From contig NZ_SJNZ01000003.1 in NCBI RefSeq assembly GCF_004331155.1, forward strand, positions 62,001 to 126,000: a stretch of DNA of 64,000 bases, read 5' to 3'. The notes under the pieces are model-generated. The model saw only the letters and a list, made by a program, of their open reading frames with translations, made no database searches and was not told the origin of the DNA. A program made the translations under genes and the position numbers. The DNA is from Acinetobacter terrestris. GTDB taxonomy: Bacteria > Pseudomonadota > Gammaproteobacteria > Pseudomonadales > Moraxellaceae. Positions 36,778-46,843 of the stretch are shown here, piece by piece; position 1 is the stretch's first letter, and each line of letters opens with the position of its first letter.

Positions 36778-36873
36778 TGGAAACTCCATCAGACTAAGTC
36801 TTTTATTAGTGAAGTAATGATGACTTTGTTATTCCATCGGTCATCATCAAAAAAATAATTTCGATGACACTTT

Positions 36874-36900
36874 GGTGGGGATGGAAAAAAACGCTTCAAG
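36874..36900 (-). promoter_or_regulatory. Sigma-32 heat-shock promoter of groES-groEL
   Basis: On the minus strand: -35 CTTGAAG (36894-36900), 13-bp spacer, -10 CCCCACC (36874-36880). This is very close to the sigma-32 consensus CTTGAAA-N11-16-CCCCATNT. About 97 bp upstream of the groES start. Confidence 0.85.
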
Positions 36901-36963
36901 GGGCAAACGAAAAAAAAGTGCCGTTTTTGTATTTTTTTTAATCAACTCTCAATGTTTCTTCAT

Positions 36964-37737
36964 TTATTCAGCATTTTCTTCTTTTAATACAAATTCTTTT
37001 TGTTTCCCATCAAAGTAATAATGCTCTACATCTGCATTCGCATAAATGACATTAAAACTGTTGGGTAAGCCACGATGCAGCCGATATGAAGTCGCCGTTC
37101 CAGCATGAATATCCAGTACAGGGTGTGCGACGCCTAAATGATAAATCTGGTTTAAATCGTAAACTGCCGATTGATGTAAATGTCCATGCAATAATCCATT
37201 CAAGCCACTTTGACTCCAGGACTCCAAAGCCATCCGTCCCAGCATCGGACAGTCTTTGACCCCATGCGGATTATTCGGTGGCGTATAAAAAGGCTGATGC
37301 GCCACGATCAGTTTGATTTTATCTTCAGGTGCGATCATTAACGACTGGTCAATCTGCTGGATTTGCTCCAACGAGATATGACCGCGGGTGTGATAACGAC
37401 GTCGAATACTATTTACCCCAATAATATAAAAATGTGCAGTCTCTAAAGTCGTTTCCATGTTGCCAAAAAATAATTTATAACGGGTAAATGGACTAAAAAT
37501 GCGATTCCACAACTGATACAACGGAATATCGTGATTACCTGGCACCACCAAATACGGCAGATTTAAGCTTTCCAAAAACTGTTTACAGTCATAAAACTGC
37601 CTATAGCGTGCACGCTGGGTTAAATCACCACTTACCACGATGGCCTCTATTGGGTGCTCTTGGCAAAAGAGACGGATTGCAGCCATACAGGCGGGCTTTT
37701 CCGTCCCAAAATGTAAATCAGACAGATGCAGAATCAT
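36964..37737 (-). CDS. Calcineurin-like metallophosphoesterase
   Basis: 257 residues. All metal-binding motifs of the superfamily are present: HLSDLHFG, VVSGDLTQ, VVPGNHD, VAHQPFY, and GLLHGHLHQ. Resembles the class III cyclic-nucleotide phosphodiesterase/CpdA group, but the substrate is not established. Its start overlaps the end of the upstream lipid-kinase gene by 20 bp, so the two are translationally coupled. A link between lipid phosphorylation and this hydrolase is suggested only by context. Confidence 0.88.
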   Translation of the reverse strand: MILHLSDLHFGTEKPACMAAIRLFCQEHPIEAIVVSGDLTQRARYRQFYDCKQFLESLNLPYLVVPGNHDIPLYQLWNRIFSPFTRYKLFFGNMETTLETAHFYIIGVNSIRRRYHTRGHISLEQIQQIDQSLMIAPEDKIKLIVAHQPFYTPPNNPHGVKDCPMLGRMALESWSQSGLNGLLHGHLHQSAVYDLNQIYHLGVAHPVLDIHAGTATSYRLHRGLPNSFNVIYANADVEHYYFDGKQKEFVLKEENAE

Positions 37738-38656
37738 GAGGCACCAGTATTTTCAATGCATTTTTACGGACTGAAATTTTAAGCGGAGGCTGCATTTCAA
37801 CAATTTCACCATCCAGTGCAACCGTTAATTTTTTTCGTTTCGAATGCACTTCGACTTCATCTCCAGAAAAGCTATATACATCTGGTGCTTTGTCCAAGTT
37901 TCCCTTTATCAGTTGCCATAAGATTTTAAACAATGTGCGTTTGTCACTTTTGGCGACCACTATGCCTGCGACCTTGCCTTTTTCAGCAGCTTCAGCAATA
38001 CGCAGATTCATCTCTGCCAGTTGCAACTGGTTATTGCCAAAGAAAATTAGTGGCGTTTTCACAGGATACTGTTTTCCATCCACTTCTATTTCAAGTTTCA
38101 ACTCTTTACGGTCACGAATCAGCACATCCAGACCAGAGGTATAGGCATTTAAAGCAAAACGGCCCAAGCGCCGGTTATATAATTCACGTTTTTGAATAAA
38201 TAAAGGATATAGCCCCAAACTGGCATTGTTTAAATAAATATGATCATTGATTTGCGCAACATGTACTTCACGAATTTTGCCTGTCGCAATGGTTTCAGCA
38301 GCTTTTAGTAAATCCAGAGGAATATTGAGCAATCGCGCCACATAATTAAAGGTTCCCAGAGGGAAAATACCCATCGGGATATCCGTCCCCATCAGCTGTG
38401 CCGCAACAGCATTCAAGGTTCCATCACCACCCGCGGCAACCACAACACCCGCTTCACTCGCCTGTTGATGGCGTAAAATAACTTTTTCCATCAAATGATT
38501 GAAATTTGCTTCTGTACCAATTTCAAAGGCTTGAATTTCATAACCATAAGCCGTTAAGCATGTCATAAGTTGTTCATAGACTTCATCTTTGTCTGCAGCA
38601 TGAAATCCCGACTTTTCGTTATAAATAAGCGACAAGGGCTTTAAAGGTTCTGACAT
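37718..38656 (-). CDS. Diacylglycerol/lipid kinase family protein (YegS-like)
   Basis: 312 residues. The DAGK catalytic domain is visible as LIYNEKSG near the N-terminus, VVAAGGDGTLNAVAAQL (nucleotide-binding GGDGT), and PLGTFNYVARLLNIP, in which the usual GT(G/A)NDFA is replaced by GTFNYVA. The C-terminal domain has VALDGEIVEMQPPLKISV, typical of bacterial YegS/BmrU lipid kinases. Phosphorylates a lipid alcohol at the membrane. Overlaps the phosphoesterase gene. Confidence 0.88.
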   Translation of the reverse strand: MSEPLKPLSLIYNEKSGFHAADKDEVYEQLMTCLTAYGYEIQAFEIGTEANFNHLMEKVILRHQQASEAGVVVAAGGDGTLNAVAAQLMGTDIPMGIFPLGTFNYVARLLNIPLDLLKAAETIATGKIREVHVAQINDHIYLNNASLGLYPLFIQKRELYNRRLGRFALNAYTSGLDVLIRDRKELKLEIEVDGKQYPVKTPLIFFGNNQLQLAEMNLRIAEAAEKGKVAGIVVAKSDKRTLFKILWQLIKGNLDKAPDVYSFSGDEVEVHSKRKKLTVALDGEIVEMQPPLKISVRKNALKILVPHDSASV

Positions 38657-39073
38657 TTTCTATACTTTTTTGAAGCAATTGCTCTAATCTTGTCCAATTT
38701 ATCGGCAATTAAAAGCATGTTTATGTAAAATTCGAATGACAACCATTTATTTAATCAATAATAATTCTCATAAAAAAAATAACATTAAGTTGTTGTTTTT
38801 AAAATACATAATTTAAATAAATAACACCCATCACAATTAAAAATATTAAAAACAGGGAAAAATAAATATCATAAGTTATTGTTTTTATAAGTCTTTAATA
38901 AGCATAAGCATAATCTTCCAACCTATTTCACATACTTCTTTAGTCTTATTTTTTTTACGATTTTATGCTTTAATACAGCCACTTTTTTTTATATTTTCAT
39001 CCAGGCGATGTATCCCATTGCTTGGATTGTACTTTGTACATTCAAATTGTACACATTTGAGATAGGCCTCACC
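38657..39073. other. A+T-rich divergent intergenic region upstream of pckG
   Basis: About 415 nt with many A/T runs, especially 38740-38990. No gene, tRNA or convincing small RNA seen. It must contain the promoters of pckG and of the lipid-kinase operon. A frame open from 39008 into pckG is not a likely start. Confidence 0.4.
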
Positions 39074-40906
39074 ATGACCCAAGTGAACGCACCAGAATTC
39101 GTTCGTCACCCTAAGCTTATTGCATGGGTTGAAGAAATTGCAAAATTAACGAAGCCAGCGAAAATTGAATGGTGTGACGGTAGCGCAGAAGAATATCAAC
39201 GTTATATCGACTTGATGATCGCTAACGGCACTATGCAAGCGCTGAACCAAGAAAAACATCCTGGTTCTTACTTAGCTAATTCTGATCCTTCTGACGTTGC
39301 TCGTGTTGAAGGTCGCACATATATCTGCTCAGAAAAACAAGAAGATGCAGGCGCGACAAACAACTGGGAAGCACCTGCTGAAATGCGTACGCGTTTAAGC
39401 GGTTTGTTTGATGGTTGCATGAAAGGTCGTACCTTGTACGTTGTTCCTTTCTCTATGGGTCCTTTAGGTTCTCATATTGCACACATCGGTATCGAATTAA
39501 CTGACTCTCCTTACGTTGCGGTAAGCATGTCTAAAATGGCTCGCATGGGTAAAGCTGTTTATGACGTTCTTGGTACTGACGGCGAATACGTTCCTTGCGT
39601 ACACACTGTAGGTGCTCCGCTTGAAGCAGGTCAAAAAGACGTTGCATGGCCTTGCAACCCTGAAAAATACATCGTGCATTATCCAGAAACTCGTGAAATC
39701 TGGTCTTACGGTTCTGGTTACGGCGGTAACGCATTGTTGGGTAAAAAATGCCTGGCTTTACGTATTGCATCTTCAATGGGTCGTCAACAAGGCTGGTTAG
39801 CTGAACACATGCTGATCCTTGGTGTGACTAATCCACAAGGTGAAAAACACTACATCGCAGCTGCATTCCCTTCTGCTTGTGGTAAAACCAACTTTGCCAT
39901 GTTGATTCCACCAGCAGGCTATGAAGGCTGGAAAATTGAAACTGTAGGTGACGATATTGCCTGGATCAAACCTGGTGAAGACGGTCGCTTATATGCAATC
40001 AACCCTGAAGCTGGTTTCTTCGGTGTAGCGCCTGGTACAAATACCAAGACCAACCCGAACTGTATGGCAACCATGCACAAAGACGTGATTTATACCAACG
40101 TTGCTGTGACTGATAACGGTGAAGTATGGTGGGAAGGTCTGACTAAAGAAGCGCCTGCTAACCTGACCAACTGGAAAGGTCAACCACACACTGGCGAAGA
40201 AAAAGCGGCTCATCCAAATGCTCGCTTCACTGTTGCTGCCGGTCAATGCCCTTCTATTGACGCTGACTGGGAAAATCCAGCGGGTGTTCCAATTTCTGCG
40301 TTCATCTTCGGTGGTCGCCGTGCAGACACCGTGCCTTTGGTTTCTGAAGCTTTCGACTGGGTTGATGGCGTTTATAAAGCGGCAACCATGGGTTCTGAAA
40401 CTACTGCTGCTGCTGTTGGTCAACAAGGCGTAGTTCGTCGCGATCCATTTGCGATGCTTCCATTTGCTGGCTACAACATGGCTGACTACTTCTCTCACTG
40501 GTTAGAAATGGGTGAACAAGTAGCAGTTAAAGCTGAAGCTGCTGGCAACAAACTTCCTAAGATCTTTAACGTAAACTGGTTCCGCCGTGATGCTGAAGGC
40601 AACTTCGTATGGCCTGGTTTCGGTCAAAACATGCGTGTTCTTGAGTGGATGATTGATCGTTGTGAAGGCCGCGCTGAAGCGACTGAAACTCCAATCGGCT
40701 TGGTTCCTACTTATGAACAATTGAACTGGACGGGTATCGACTTCTCTAAAGAGCAATTCGAAACTGTTACGGCACAACACAAAGATCAATGGATCAAAGA
40801 GTTGGAAAGCCACACTGAATTGTTCACTAAATTGGGTGAACGTTTACCGGCTGCACTTAAAGCACGTCAAAACGAGCTTTTAGAAGCTGTTAAAAAATCT
40901 GCTTAA
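39074..40906 (+). CDS. pckG: Phosphoenolpyruvate carboxykinase (GTP)
   Basis: 610 residues from the ATG at 39074 ([19 protein letters not shown]). The family P-loop [13 protein letters not shown] carries the active-site Cys; [11 protein letters not shown] and [22 protein letters not shown] are GTP-PEPCK signatures, and the length fits the ~600-residue GTP class rather than the ~540-residue ATP class. Converts oxaloacetate to PEP in gluconeogenesis, fitting growth on organic acids. Terminator follows. Confidence 0.96.
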   Translation: MTQVNAPEFVRHPKLIAWVEEIAKLTKPAKIEWCDGSAEEYQRYIDLMIANGTMQALNQEKHPGSYLANSDPSDVARVEGRTYICSEKQEDAGATNNWEAPAEMRTRLSGLFDGCMKGRTLYVVPFSMGPLGSHIAHIGIELTDSPYVAVSMSKMARMGKAVYDVLGTDGEYVPCVHTVGAPLEAGQKDVAWPCNPEKYIVHYPETREIWSYGSGYGGNALLGKKCLALRIASSMGRQQGWLAEHMLILGVTNPQGEKHYIAAAFPSACGKTNFAMLIPPAGYEGWKIETVGDDIAWIKPGEDGRLYAINPEAGFFGVAPGTNTKTNPNCMATMHKDVIYTNVAVTDNGEVWWEGLTKEAPANLTNWKGQPHTGEEKAAHPNARFTVAAGQCPSIDADWENPAGVPISAFIFGGRRADTVPLVSEAFDWVDGVYKAATMGSETTAAAVGQQGVVRRDPFAMLPFAGYNMADYFSHWLEMGEQVAVKAEAAGNKLPKIFNVNWFRRDAEGNFVWPGFGQNMRVLEWMIDRCEGRAEATETPIGLVPTYEQLNWTGIDFSKEQFETVTAQHKDQWIKELESHTELFTKLGERLPAALKARQNELLEAVKKSA

Positions 40907-40923
40907 TTTTTTGAATTAATTGA

Positions 40924-40951
40924 TAAAAGGTCACTTCGGTGGCCTTTTTTT
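40924..40951 (+). terminator. Terminator of pckG
   Basis: AAAAGGTCAC, TTCG loop, GTGGCCTTTTTTTT. Confidence 0.9.
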
Positions 40952-41004
40952 TACGCTAATATAAGCCCGCAAATAACTCTATAACAATAAAAGAAGAAAA
41001 TCTC

Positions 41005-41367
41005 ATGTTAAAAACATTCGCACTTACAACTTACCTACTCGGTTTATCTAGCCTAACCCTGGCTCAAGAGACTACAGAACAATCGGCTCTTCACATCTGT
41101 GCCATCAAAGGCACGCCTGACTCAAGCCAATTTCAGGTCAAAAAACGCATTAAAGTTGCTAAAGGTACTTATGGTAGCGTAGAAGAGCTGTATTCACGTT
41201 TTGCAGAACGTGCACATCAGGTCGGCGGTAACGTGGTGATTAACTACAATGCCAGCCAACGATTTGGTTTCTGGCCTTGGCGCATGGTACGTCCAGTGAT
41301 TTTGGGTACTGCAGTTAAATGGAATACCCCTGTCAACTGTACAGCAATGGGCGGCGTTGAAATTTAA
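41005..41367 (+). CDS. Periplasmic protein of unknown function
   Basis: 120 residues. Signal peptide (MLKTFALTTYLLGLSSLTLA, cleavage before QETTEQ), then a compact domain with two Cys (HICAIKG and VNCTAMGG) that could form a disulfide, and KGTYGSVEELYSRFAERAHQVGGNVVINYNASQRFG. The ...GGNVVI.Y pattern recalls DUF4156/YbjQ-like folds, but this is not secure. Monocistronic. Confidence 0.65.
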   Translation: MLKTFALTTYLLGLSSLTLAQETTEQSALHICAIKGTPDSSQFQVKKRIKVAKGTYGSVEELYSRFAERAHQVGGNVVINYNASQRFGFWPWRMVRPVILGTAVKWNTPVNCTAMGGVEI

Positions 41368-41413
41368 AACAGTTTAAAATATAAAGCTAAATGCAGTCTC
41401 AGCTAAAAATTTA

Positions 41414-41439
41414 ATTGAAGATCAATATTGAAGATCAAT
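41414..41439. repeat. 13-bp tandem duplication
   Basis: ATTGAAGATCAAT occurs twice in immediate succession. Confidence 0.85.
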
Positions 41440-41457
41440 ACTGCAATTTGACTCAAA

Positions 41458-41484
41458 TAAAAGACCGTCTTAACGGTCTTTTAT
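41458..41484. terminator. Bidirectional terminator between convergent genes (glpD side)
   Basis: AAAAGACCGT, CTTA loop, ACGGTCTTTT. Confidence 0.88.
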
Positions 41485-41499
41485 TTCATGTTTAAAAAC

Positions 41500-43020
41500 T
41501 TAAGCTGCAGTATCCTGCGATCTCTTCACCAGCAACTTCGAAAGATATTGATCTAATACCTGAATCTCTTCATCCGTAAATTGATAGCCTAGCTTGGTTC
41601 TGCGCCATAAAATGTCCTGGCTGGTTCTGGCCCATTCTTGATCTACCAGATAATCGACTTCTCTGGCAAATAAGCCATGTCCAAAGTCATCACCAAGTTC
41701 ATCCCTCGCCGTAATATCACTTATAAATTTCCATACCCGTGAACCATAAGCATGCGCCCAGCGCGAAGCCAACTGCAACGGCGCATCTTCGATGCTTTGC
41801 ATAATTTTCTGAATTAAGCGTTCAACCGAAACCAGATTTTCTGCGCCGGGCAATAAGGCTTTTTCAGTCCAGGGCTTGTTCATGTTCGGAAGGAAAGGTT
41901 GCAAATGTGCAACTGCAGATTCTGCCAGCTTTCGATAGGTCGTCAGCTTTCCGCCAAACACTGAAAGCAAAGGCGCATCATCTTTCTGCTCATGCGACAT
42001 TGCCAATGTATAGTCGCGGGTAATCGCAGATGGATTATCAGACTCATCGTCACATAAAGACCGAACCCCTGAATAAGTCCATAAAATGTCTTCAACACCT
42101 AACTGATGCTTGAAATGATCATTATAAACATCCAGCAAATAATCAATTTCAGCTGGGGTAATCTGAACCCGATCTAAATCGCCTTGGTATTCATGATCAG
42201 TGGTTCCAATCAGGGTGTATTGCTCCAGATAAGGAATCGCAAAAACAATCCGCTGATCATCATTTTGCAGAATAAAAGCTTGATCGCCTTCATATATTCT
42301 CGGCACAATAATATGACTGCCTTGAACGAGTCGAAGCCCATAAGGTGATTTTTGTTTCAAGTTCTGTTGAATAAATTGCGCGACCCACGGCCCCGCAGCA
42401 TTCACCAATACTTTAGCCTGAATTTGGTAAGCACCTTGCGCATTTTCCAACTGCACCAGCCACAACCCATTTTCACGGTATGCAGCGCTACATTGTGTTT
42501 GAGTAACAATATGCGCACCCAGCTCATGGGCTTGCAGCGCATTTAAGACCACCAGACGCGCATCATCTACAGCGCAGTCTGAATATTCAAAACCCTGCGT
42601 TATTTCTTCTTTTAAAGGACTGGTTGCGGCATCAAAAGCAATCTGTTTCGAACCGGCTAATTTTTCTCGTTTACCCAGATGATCATAAACAAATAAACCG
42701 GTCCGGATGAGCCATGCAGGACGTAAATAGGGCTGATGAGGCATGATAAAACGCAAGGGACGAATAATATGCGGTGCTTTGGCCAATAAAACTTCGCGCT
42801 CAACCAGCGCTTCATGCACTAAACGAAACTCTTTATGTTCAAGATAACGTAAACCACCATGAATAAGCTTGCTGCTTGCAGAAGATGTATGGCTGGCCAA
42901 ATCATCCTTTTCACATAAAAATACAGACAACCCTCGCCCTGCTGCATCAACTGCAATACCAACGCCATTGATGCCTCCACCAACCACGACCACATCATAG
43001 ACCGGATGACTCATTTGCAT
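41500..43020 (-). CDS. glpD: Aerobic glycerol-3-phosphate dehydrogenase
   Basis: 506 residues. FAD Rossmann VVVVGGGINGVGIAVDAAGRG, SSASSKLIHGGLRYLEHKEF, and the C-terminal GGKLTTYRKLAESAV are GlpD signatures. Oxidises sn-glycerol-3-phosphate to DHAP with electrons passed to ubiquinone at the inner membrane. The ATG at 43020 follows a near-perfect AGGAGGTGATC; an in-frame GTG at 43026 lies inside that site. No glpK or glpF nearby. Confidence 0.95.
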   Translation of the reverse strand: MQMSHPVYDVVVVGGGINGVGIAVDAAGRGLSVFLCEKDDLASHTSSASSKLIHGGLRYLEHKEFRLVHEALVEREVLLAKAPHIIRPLRFIMPHQPYLRPAWLIRTGLFVYDHLGKREKLAGSKQIAFDAATSPLKEEITQGFEYSDCAVDDARLVVLNALQAHELGAHIVTQTQCSAAYRENGLWLVQLENAQGAYQIQAKVLVNAAGPWVAQFIQQNLKQKSPYGLRLVQGSHIIVPRIYEGDQAFILQNDDQRIVFAIPYLEQYTLIGTTDHEYQGDLDRVQITPAEIDYLLDVYNDHFKHQLGVEDILWTYSGVRSLCDDESDNPSAITRDYTLAMSHEQKDDAPLLSVFGGKLTTYRKLAESAVAHLQPFLPNMNKPWTEKALLPGAENLVSVERLIQKIMQSIEDAPLQLASRWAHAYGSRVWKFISDITARDELGDDFGHGLFAREVDYLVDQEWARTSQDILWRRTKLGYQFTDEEIQVLDQYLSKLLVKRSQDTAA

Positions 43021-43331
43021 GATCACCTCCTCTAATTATATTAAAACAGCTGACTTAAATTTATTGTTGTTCCAGGAAACTTAACACTATTCAAAGTGAA
43101 ATGACACTTGGAAATCAGGGGTGAATGGAATGAATATAAAATAATAATGGGGTTGTCAGATCAAAAATAAACTCAGGATATAAATCATCAATCCAACTCT
43201 TATTTCAACTACTTCACTTTCAAGCAGTTAAATTTCGCACACTTTTTATACAAAACTGGAAACCGCTACGCTTATGCCGTCAAAACAATAGGTTTAATAT
43301 CTAAAAGCAATAACAAAATGGACTTTGATAC
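43021..43331. other. Divergent intergenic region glpD / KgtP-like gene 1
   Basis: About 310 nt without a gene or obvious hairpin; expected to hold both promoters. Confidence 0.35.
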
Positions 43332-44639
43332 ATGATTGAACAAAACGTTCCTCAAGTAAATCTGGACACCAAGACACGGGTCAAATCCATTCTGGGTGGC
43401 TCAGCAGGTAACCTGGTTGAATGGTATGACTGGTATGTCTATGCGGCATTTACATTATATTTTGCTCATGCATTCTTCCCCAAAGGCAGTCAAACCGCAC
43501 AACTCCTCCAAGCTGCCGCCATTTTCGCAGTCGGCTTTTTAATGCGTCCGATTGGTGCCTGGATTATGGGCATCTACTCGGATAAAAAAGGACGAAAATC
43601 AGGTCTCACTCTTTCTGTGACGCTGATGTGTATTGGTTCCCTGATGATTGCGGTCTCTCCTACCCATGATCAAATCGGAATATTTGCGCCCATTATTTTA
43701 GTGATTGCCCGACTCATTCAGGGCTTAAGCGTCGGTGGAGAATATGGTGCCAGTGCCACCTATTTAAGTGAAATGGCAGAACGAAACCGGCGTGGTTTCT
43801 TTTCCAGTTTTCAGTACGTTACTTTAATTGCCGGTCAGCTTACCGCACTTTGCGTGCTACTAATTTTGCAGTTTGTACTGACTGAAGAACAACTGCATGA
43901 CTGGGGTTGGCGCATTCCATTTTTTATTGGTGCATGTTTGGCGATTGTTGTGTTCTATATCCGTCGTGGACTGCTCGAAACCCAATCTTTTAAAAACGCA
44001 CAACAAGATAAAACCCAGCCTCAATCGAGTATGTTTGCGCTGTTTAAGCATTATCCCAAACAGGCATTTACGGTGCTGTTTTTAACCGCTGGCGGTACGG
44101 TGGCCTTCTATACCTACACCACTTATCTGCAAAAATATTTAGTCAATACTTCCGGGTTTAGTAAACCTGAAGCCACGCAAATCACCACCTTGGCGCTGTT
44201 TCTTTTCATGTGTTTGCAGCCAGCTGCGGGTGCATTGTCAGACAGAATTGGTCGTAAACCGCTGATGATTTCTTTTGGGGTACTCGGTGTCTTATTTACC
44301 TACTTCCTGTTCGATAAATTAGGCCAGACCCAAGACTACTGGTCCGCATTCTGGATCTGTTTAGCCGGACTGGTCATTGTCACAGGCTATACTTCCATTA
44401 ATGCCGTGGTGAAAGCCGAGCTATTCCCTGCACATATTCGTGCATTAGGCGTCGCGCTTCCCTATGCACTTGCCAATACGCTCTTTGGCGGAACAGCAGA
44501 GTTTTTTGCACTGAGCTTCAAGGAAGCTGGACATGAATCGTGGTTCTTTATTTATGTCACTATCTTAATTTCGATTTCATTGATTGTTTATATCTTTATG
44601 AAAGATACCAAACATCATTCAGAAATTAAAGAACACTAA
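43332..44639 (+). CDS. MFS metabolite:H+ symporter, KgtP (alpha-ketoglutarate permease)-like, copy 1
   Basis: 435 residues, twelve predicted transmembrane helices. SAGNLVEWYDWYVYAAFTLYF, FLMRPIGAWIMGIYSDKKGRK (the loop 2-3 motif) and RLIQGLSVGGEYGASATYLSEMA are diagnostic of the metabolite:H+ symporter branch containing E. coli KgtP. Probable substrate is a dicarboxylate such as 2-oxoglutarate. A paralogue follows 267 bp downstream. Confidence 0.85.
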   Translation: MIEQNVPQVNLDTKTRVKSILGGSAGNLVEWYDWYVYAAFTLYFAHAFFPKGSQTAQLLQAAAIFAVGFLMRPIGAWIMGIYSDKKGRKSGLTLSVTLMCIGSLMIAVSPTHDQIGIFAPIILVIARLIQGLSVGGEYGASATYLSEMAERNRRGFFSSFQYVTLIAGQLTALCVLLILQFVLTEEQLHDWGWRIPFFIGACLAIVVFYIRRGLLETQSFKNAQQDKTQPQSSMFALFKHYPKQAFTVLFLTAGGTVAFYTYTTYLQKYLVNTSGFSKPEATQITTLALFLFMCLQPAAGALSDRIGRKPLMISFGVLGVLFTYFLFDKLGQTQDYWSAFWICLAGLVIVTGYTSINAVVKAELFPAHIRALGVALPYALANTLFGGTAEFFALSFKEAGHESWFFIYVTILISISLIVYIFMKDTKHHSEIKEH

Positions 44640-44654
44640 TCCACCTTCACTTTT

Positions 44655-44681
44655 AAAAGCCTTTCTCTGAAAGGCTTTTTT
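44655..44681 (+). terminator. Terminator of KgtP-like gene 1
   Basis: AAAAGCCTTTC / GAAAGGCTTTTTT hairpin with a 3-nt loop. Confidence 0.88.
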
Positions 44682-44906
44682 ATTTGTCTGTTGTATTGAA
44701 TAAAAATAATGAGTTAGATGTACTAAACGGTCAAAATCAAAACAACACCTAGACTAAAGTCGAATGAAGAAGCCAAACCATGAGCGTATAAGGTACCTGT
44801 AAAAATTTATTTCTATCTCCCACAACAAAATATATGTTTTTAAATTTTTTTCGTTTTGAAGAATTTAAAAGGATGTGTTTTGCCAACATTCTTTTGGAGA
44901 ATTGTT

Positions 44907-46226
44907 GTGACAGATTCATCTTCTCAGGTTGCAGCTCCGCAACTTGACGGAAAAACTCGTTTCAAATCTATCCTTGGCGGCTCCGCAGGGAATTTAGTTG
45001 AATGGTATGACTGGTATGTCTATGCCGCATTCACCTTGTACTTTGCTTCCCAATTTTTCCCTGAAGGCGATGATACTGTCAAACTGCTCCAAGCAGCAGC
45101 GGTATTTGCACTCGGTTTCCTTATGCGTCCGATTGGCGCATGGATTATGGGTATTTATGCGGATCGCAAAGGCCGTAAAGCAGGTTTAACCCTTTCAGTT
45201 TCACTAATGTGTGTCGGCTCACTGATTATTGCCTGTGCGCCCACCTATTCATCTGTGGGTATGCTTGCACCTGCCCTATTATTGTTTGCGCGTTTATTGC
45301 AAGGTCTCAGTGTAGGCGGTGAATATGGTTCTAGTGCAACCTATTTAACTGAAATGGCGGGTAAAAAACATCGTGGTTTCTTCTCAAGTTTCCAGTATGT
45401 GACTTTAATTTCAGGTCAGTTGCTTGCGCTATGTGTGCTGATCGTTTTACAACGCACACTTACTGAAGGTCAGCTGTCTGAATGGGGATGGCGTATTCCT
45501 TTCGCAATTGGTGCCTTACTGGCCATTGTCGTATTCTGGATTCGTCGCGGTCTGGTTGAAACTCAATCCTCTAAAGAAGTTCAGGAACAGGCAAAAAATG
45601 GTGGACCTAAATCAGGTGCACTGGCTTTATTTACCAAATATCCAAAACAAGCCTTTACGGTAATTATGCTGACTGCCGGCGGTACGCTTGCTTTCAATAC
45701 ATTTACGACATATTTGCAAAAATATCTGGTCAATACGTCTGGCTTTGAGAAAACTACTGCAACCGAAATCACCACTGCTGCCATCTTTATCTTCATGTTG
45801 CTTCAACCTGCGGTGGGCGCGTTATCCGATAAAATTGGTCGTAAACCGGTTATGATCGCCTTTGGTGTATTGGGTGTATTGTTTACCATTCCAATTTTTA
45901 ATGGCTTGGGATCAACAACAAATCCAACCACTGCATTCATGCTTTGTATGAGTGGCATGGTGATTGTCACTGGCTATACTGCCATTAATGCGGTAGTAAA
46001 AGCGGAACTGTTCCCTGCACATATTCGTGCATTGGGGGTCGCTTTACCTTATGCCATTGCCAATACCCTATTTGGTGGTACAGCAGAACTTGTTGCGCTT
46101 AGCTTTAAAAATGCAGGACATGAAAACTACTTCTTCTACTACATTACTTTCATGATTGGCTTGTCTCTCATTACCTATGTATTTATGAAAGACACCAAAA
46201 AACACAGCATGATTACCGACGACTAA
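44907..46226 (+). CDS. MFS metabolite:H+ symporter, KgtP-like, copy 2
   Basis: 439 residues from a GTG at 44907 with GGAG 8 nt upstream; no ATG fits, and the longer frame from 44856 adds an implausible leader. Sequence is closely collinear with copy 1 (GNLVEWYDWYVYAAFTLYF, FLMRPIGAWIMGIYADRKGRK, GGEYGSSATYLTEMAGKKHR). The two differ mainly in the N-terminal tail and the cytoplasmic loop after helix 6 (here VQEQAKNGGPKSG). A tandem duplication is the simplest origin. Confidence 0.85.
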   Translation: MTDSSSQVAAPQLDGKTRFKSILGGSAGNLVEWYDWYVYAAFTLYFASQFFPEGDDTVKLLQAAAVFALGFLMRPIGAWIMGIYADRKGRKAGLTLSVSLMCVGSLIIACAPTYSSVGMLAPALLLFARLLQGLSVGGEYGSSATYLTEMAGKKHRGFFSSFQYVTLISGQLLALCVLIVLQRTLTEGQLSEWGWRIPFAIGALLAIVVFWIRRGLVETQSSKEVQEQAKNGGPKSGALALFTKYPKQAFTVIMLTAGGTLAFNTFTTYLQKYLVNTSGFEKTTATEITTAAIFIFMLLQPAVGALSDKIGRKPVMIAFGVLGVLFTIPIFNGLGSTTNPTTAFMLCMSGMVIVTGYTAINAVVKAELFPAHIRALGVALPYAIANTLFGGTAELVALSFKNAGHENYFFYYITFMIGLSLITYVFMKDTKKHSMITDD

Positions 46227-46255
46227 TTCCAATGTAATTATTTGAATAATCATCT

Positions 46256-46296
46256 AAAAAAGCTTTCCAAGTTGTCACAATTGGAAAGCTTTTTTA
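46256..46296 (+). terminator. Terminator of KgtP-like gene 2
   Basis: AAAAAAGCTTTCCAA / TTGGAAAGCTTTTTT, 15-bp stem with a 10-nt loop. Confidence 0.9.
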
Positions 46297-46379
46297 TTGA
46301 ATATACGCCTTGATCACATCGTTAAAAAAGCAGGCTTATGGCATACTAAATACAATAATAAGGCTTGGAACTTTTGAAG

Positions 46380-46808
46380 ATGAACAATACCTATAAATTG
46401 CTTGGCTTAGGTTTTATGGCGCTTGGACTCGCTGCGTGTCAAAGCACACCGCGTCAATATAATGGTAATGTCGGCTATCAGATTGAAAGCCAGTCAGCTA
46501 ACTCGGCAACCTTGGCTTATACTTTGTCAGGTCGTAAAAACCAGACAGTCGATGAGACAAAATTACAACGCGCTTGTCAAAAAGTATTGGGTTTAAATAA
46601 ACAATACAAAGTAGATATTTTAAGCATTAGTGAAATTGCCAACCCGGCAATACAGACACCACAATATGGCCGTCAACTGGGTCAAAGTCGCACCAGTCTG
46701 AGCTTAAGTAATACTCCTGACTTACACAACCGAGAAAATATGGCGACCCGTGAAGCTTTAGAAGCGCGTCCAACAACCTTAAGTGTGGTTCGTTATACTT
46801 GTTCTTAA
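46380..46808 (+). CDS. Lipoprotein, unknown function
   Basis: 142 residues from the ATG at 46380. Signal peptide MNNTYKLLGLGFMALGLAAC with lipobox LAAC. The mature part has two more Cys (RACQKVL and the penultimate residue), allowing one disulfide, and otherwise polar sequence rich in Ser/Asn/Gln. No family recognised. Confidence 0.65.
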   Translation: MNNTYKLLGLGFMALGLAACQSTPRQYNGNVGYQIESQSANSATLAYTLSGRKNQTVDETKLQRACQKVLGLNKQYKVDILSISEIANPAIQTPQYGRQLGQSRTSLSLSNTPDLHNRENMATREALEARPTTLSVVRYTCS

Positions 46809-46843
46809 TCGCTTTAAATGACGTGTAAATAAAAAGACGTTGT

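Noticed and set aside
39989..40498. 169-residue minus-strand frame inside pckG
   Set aside because: Antisense shadow of an intact, conserved coding sequence.
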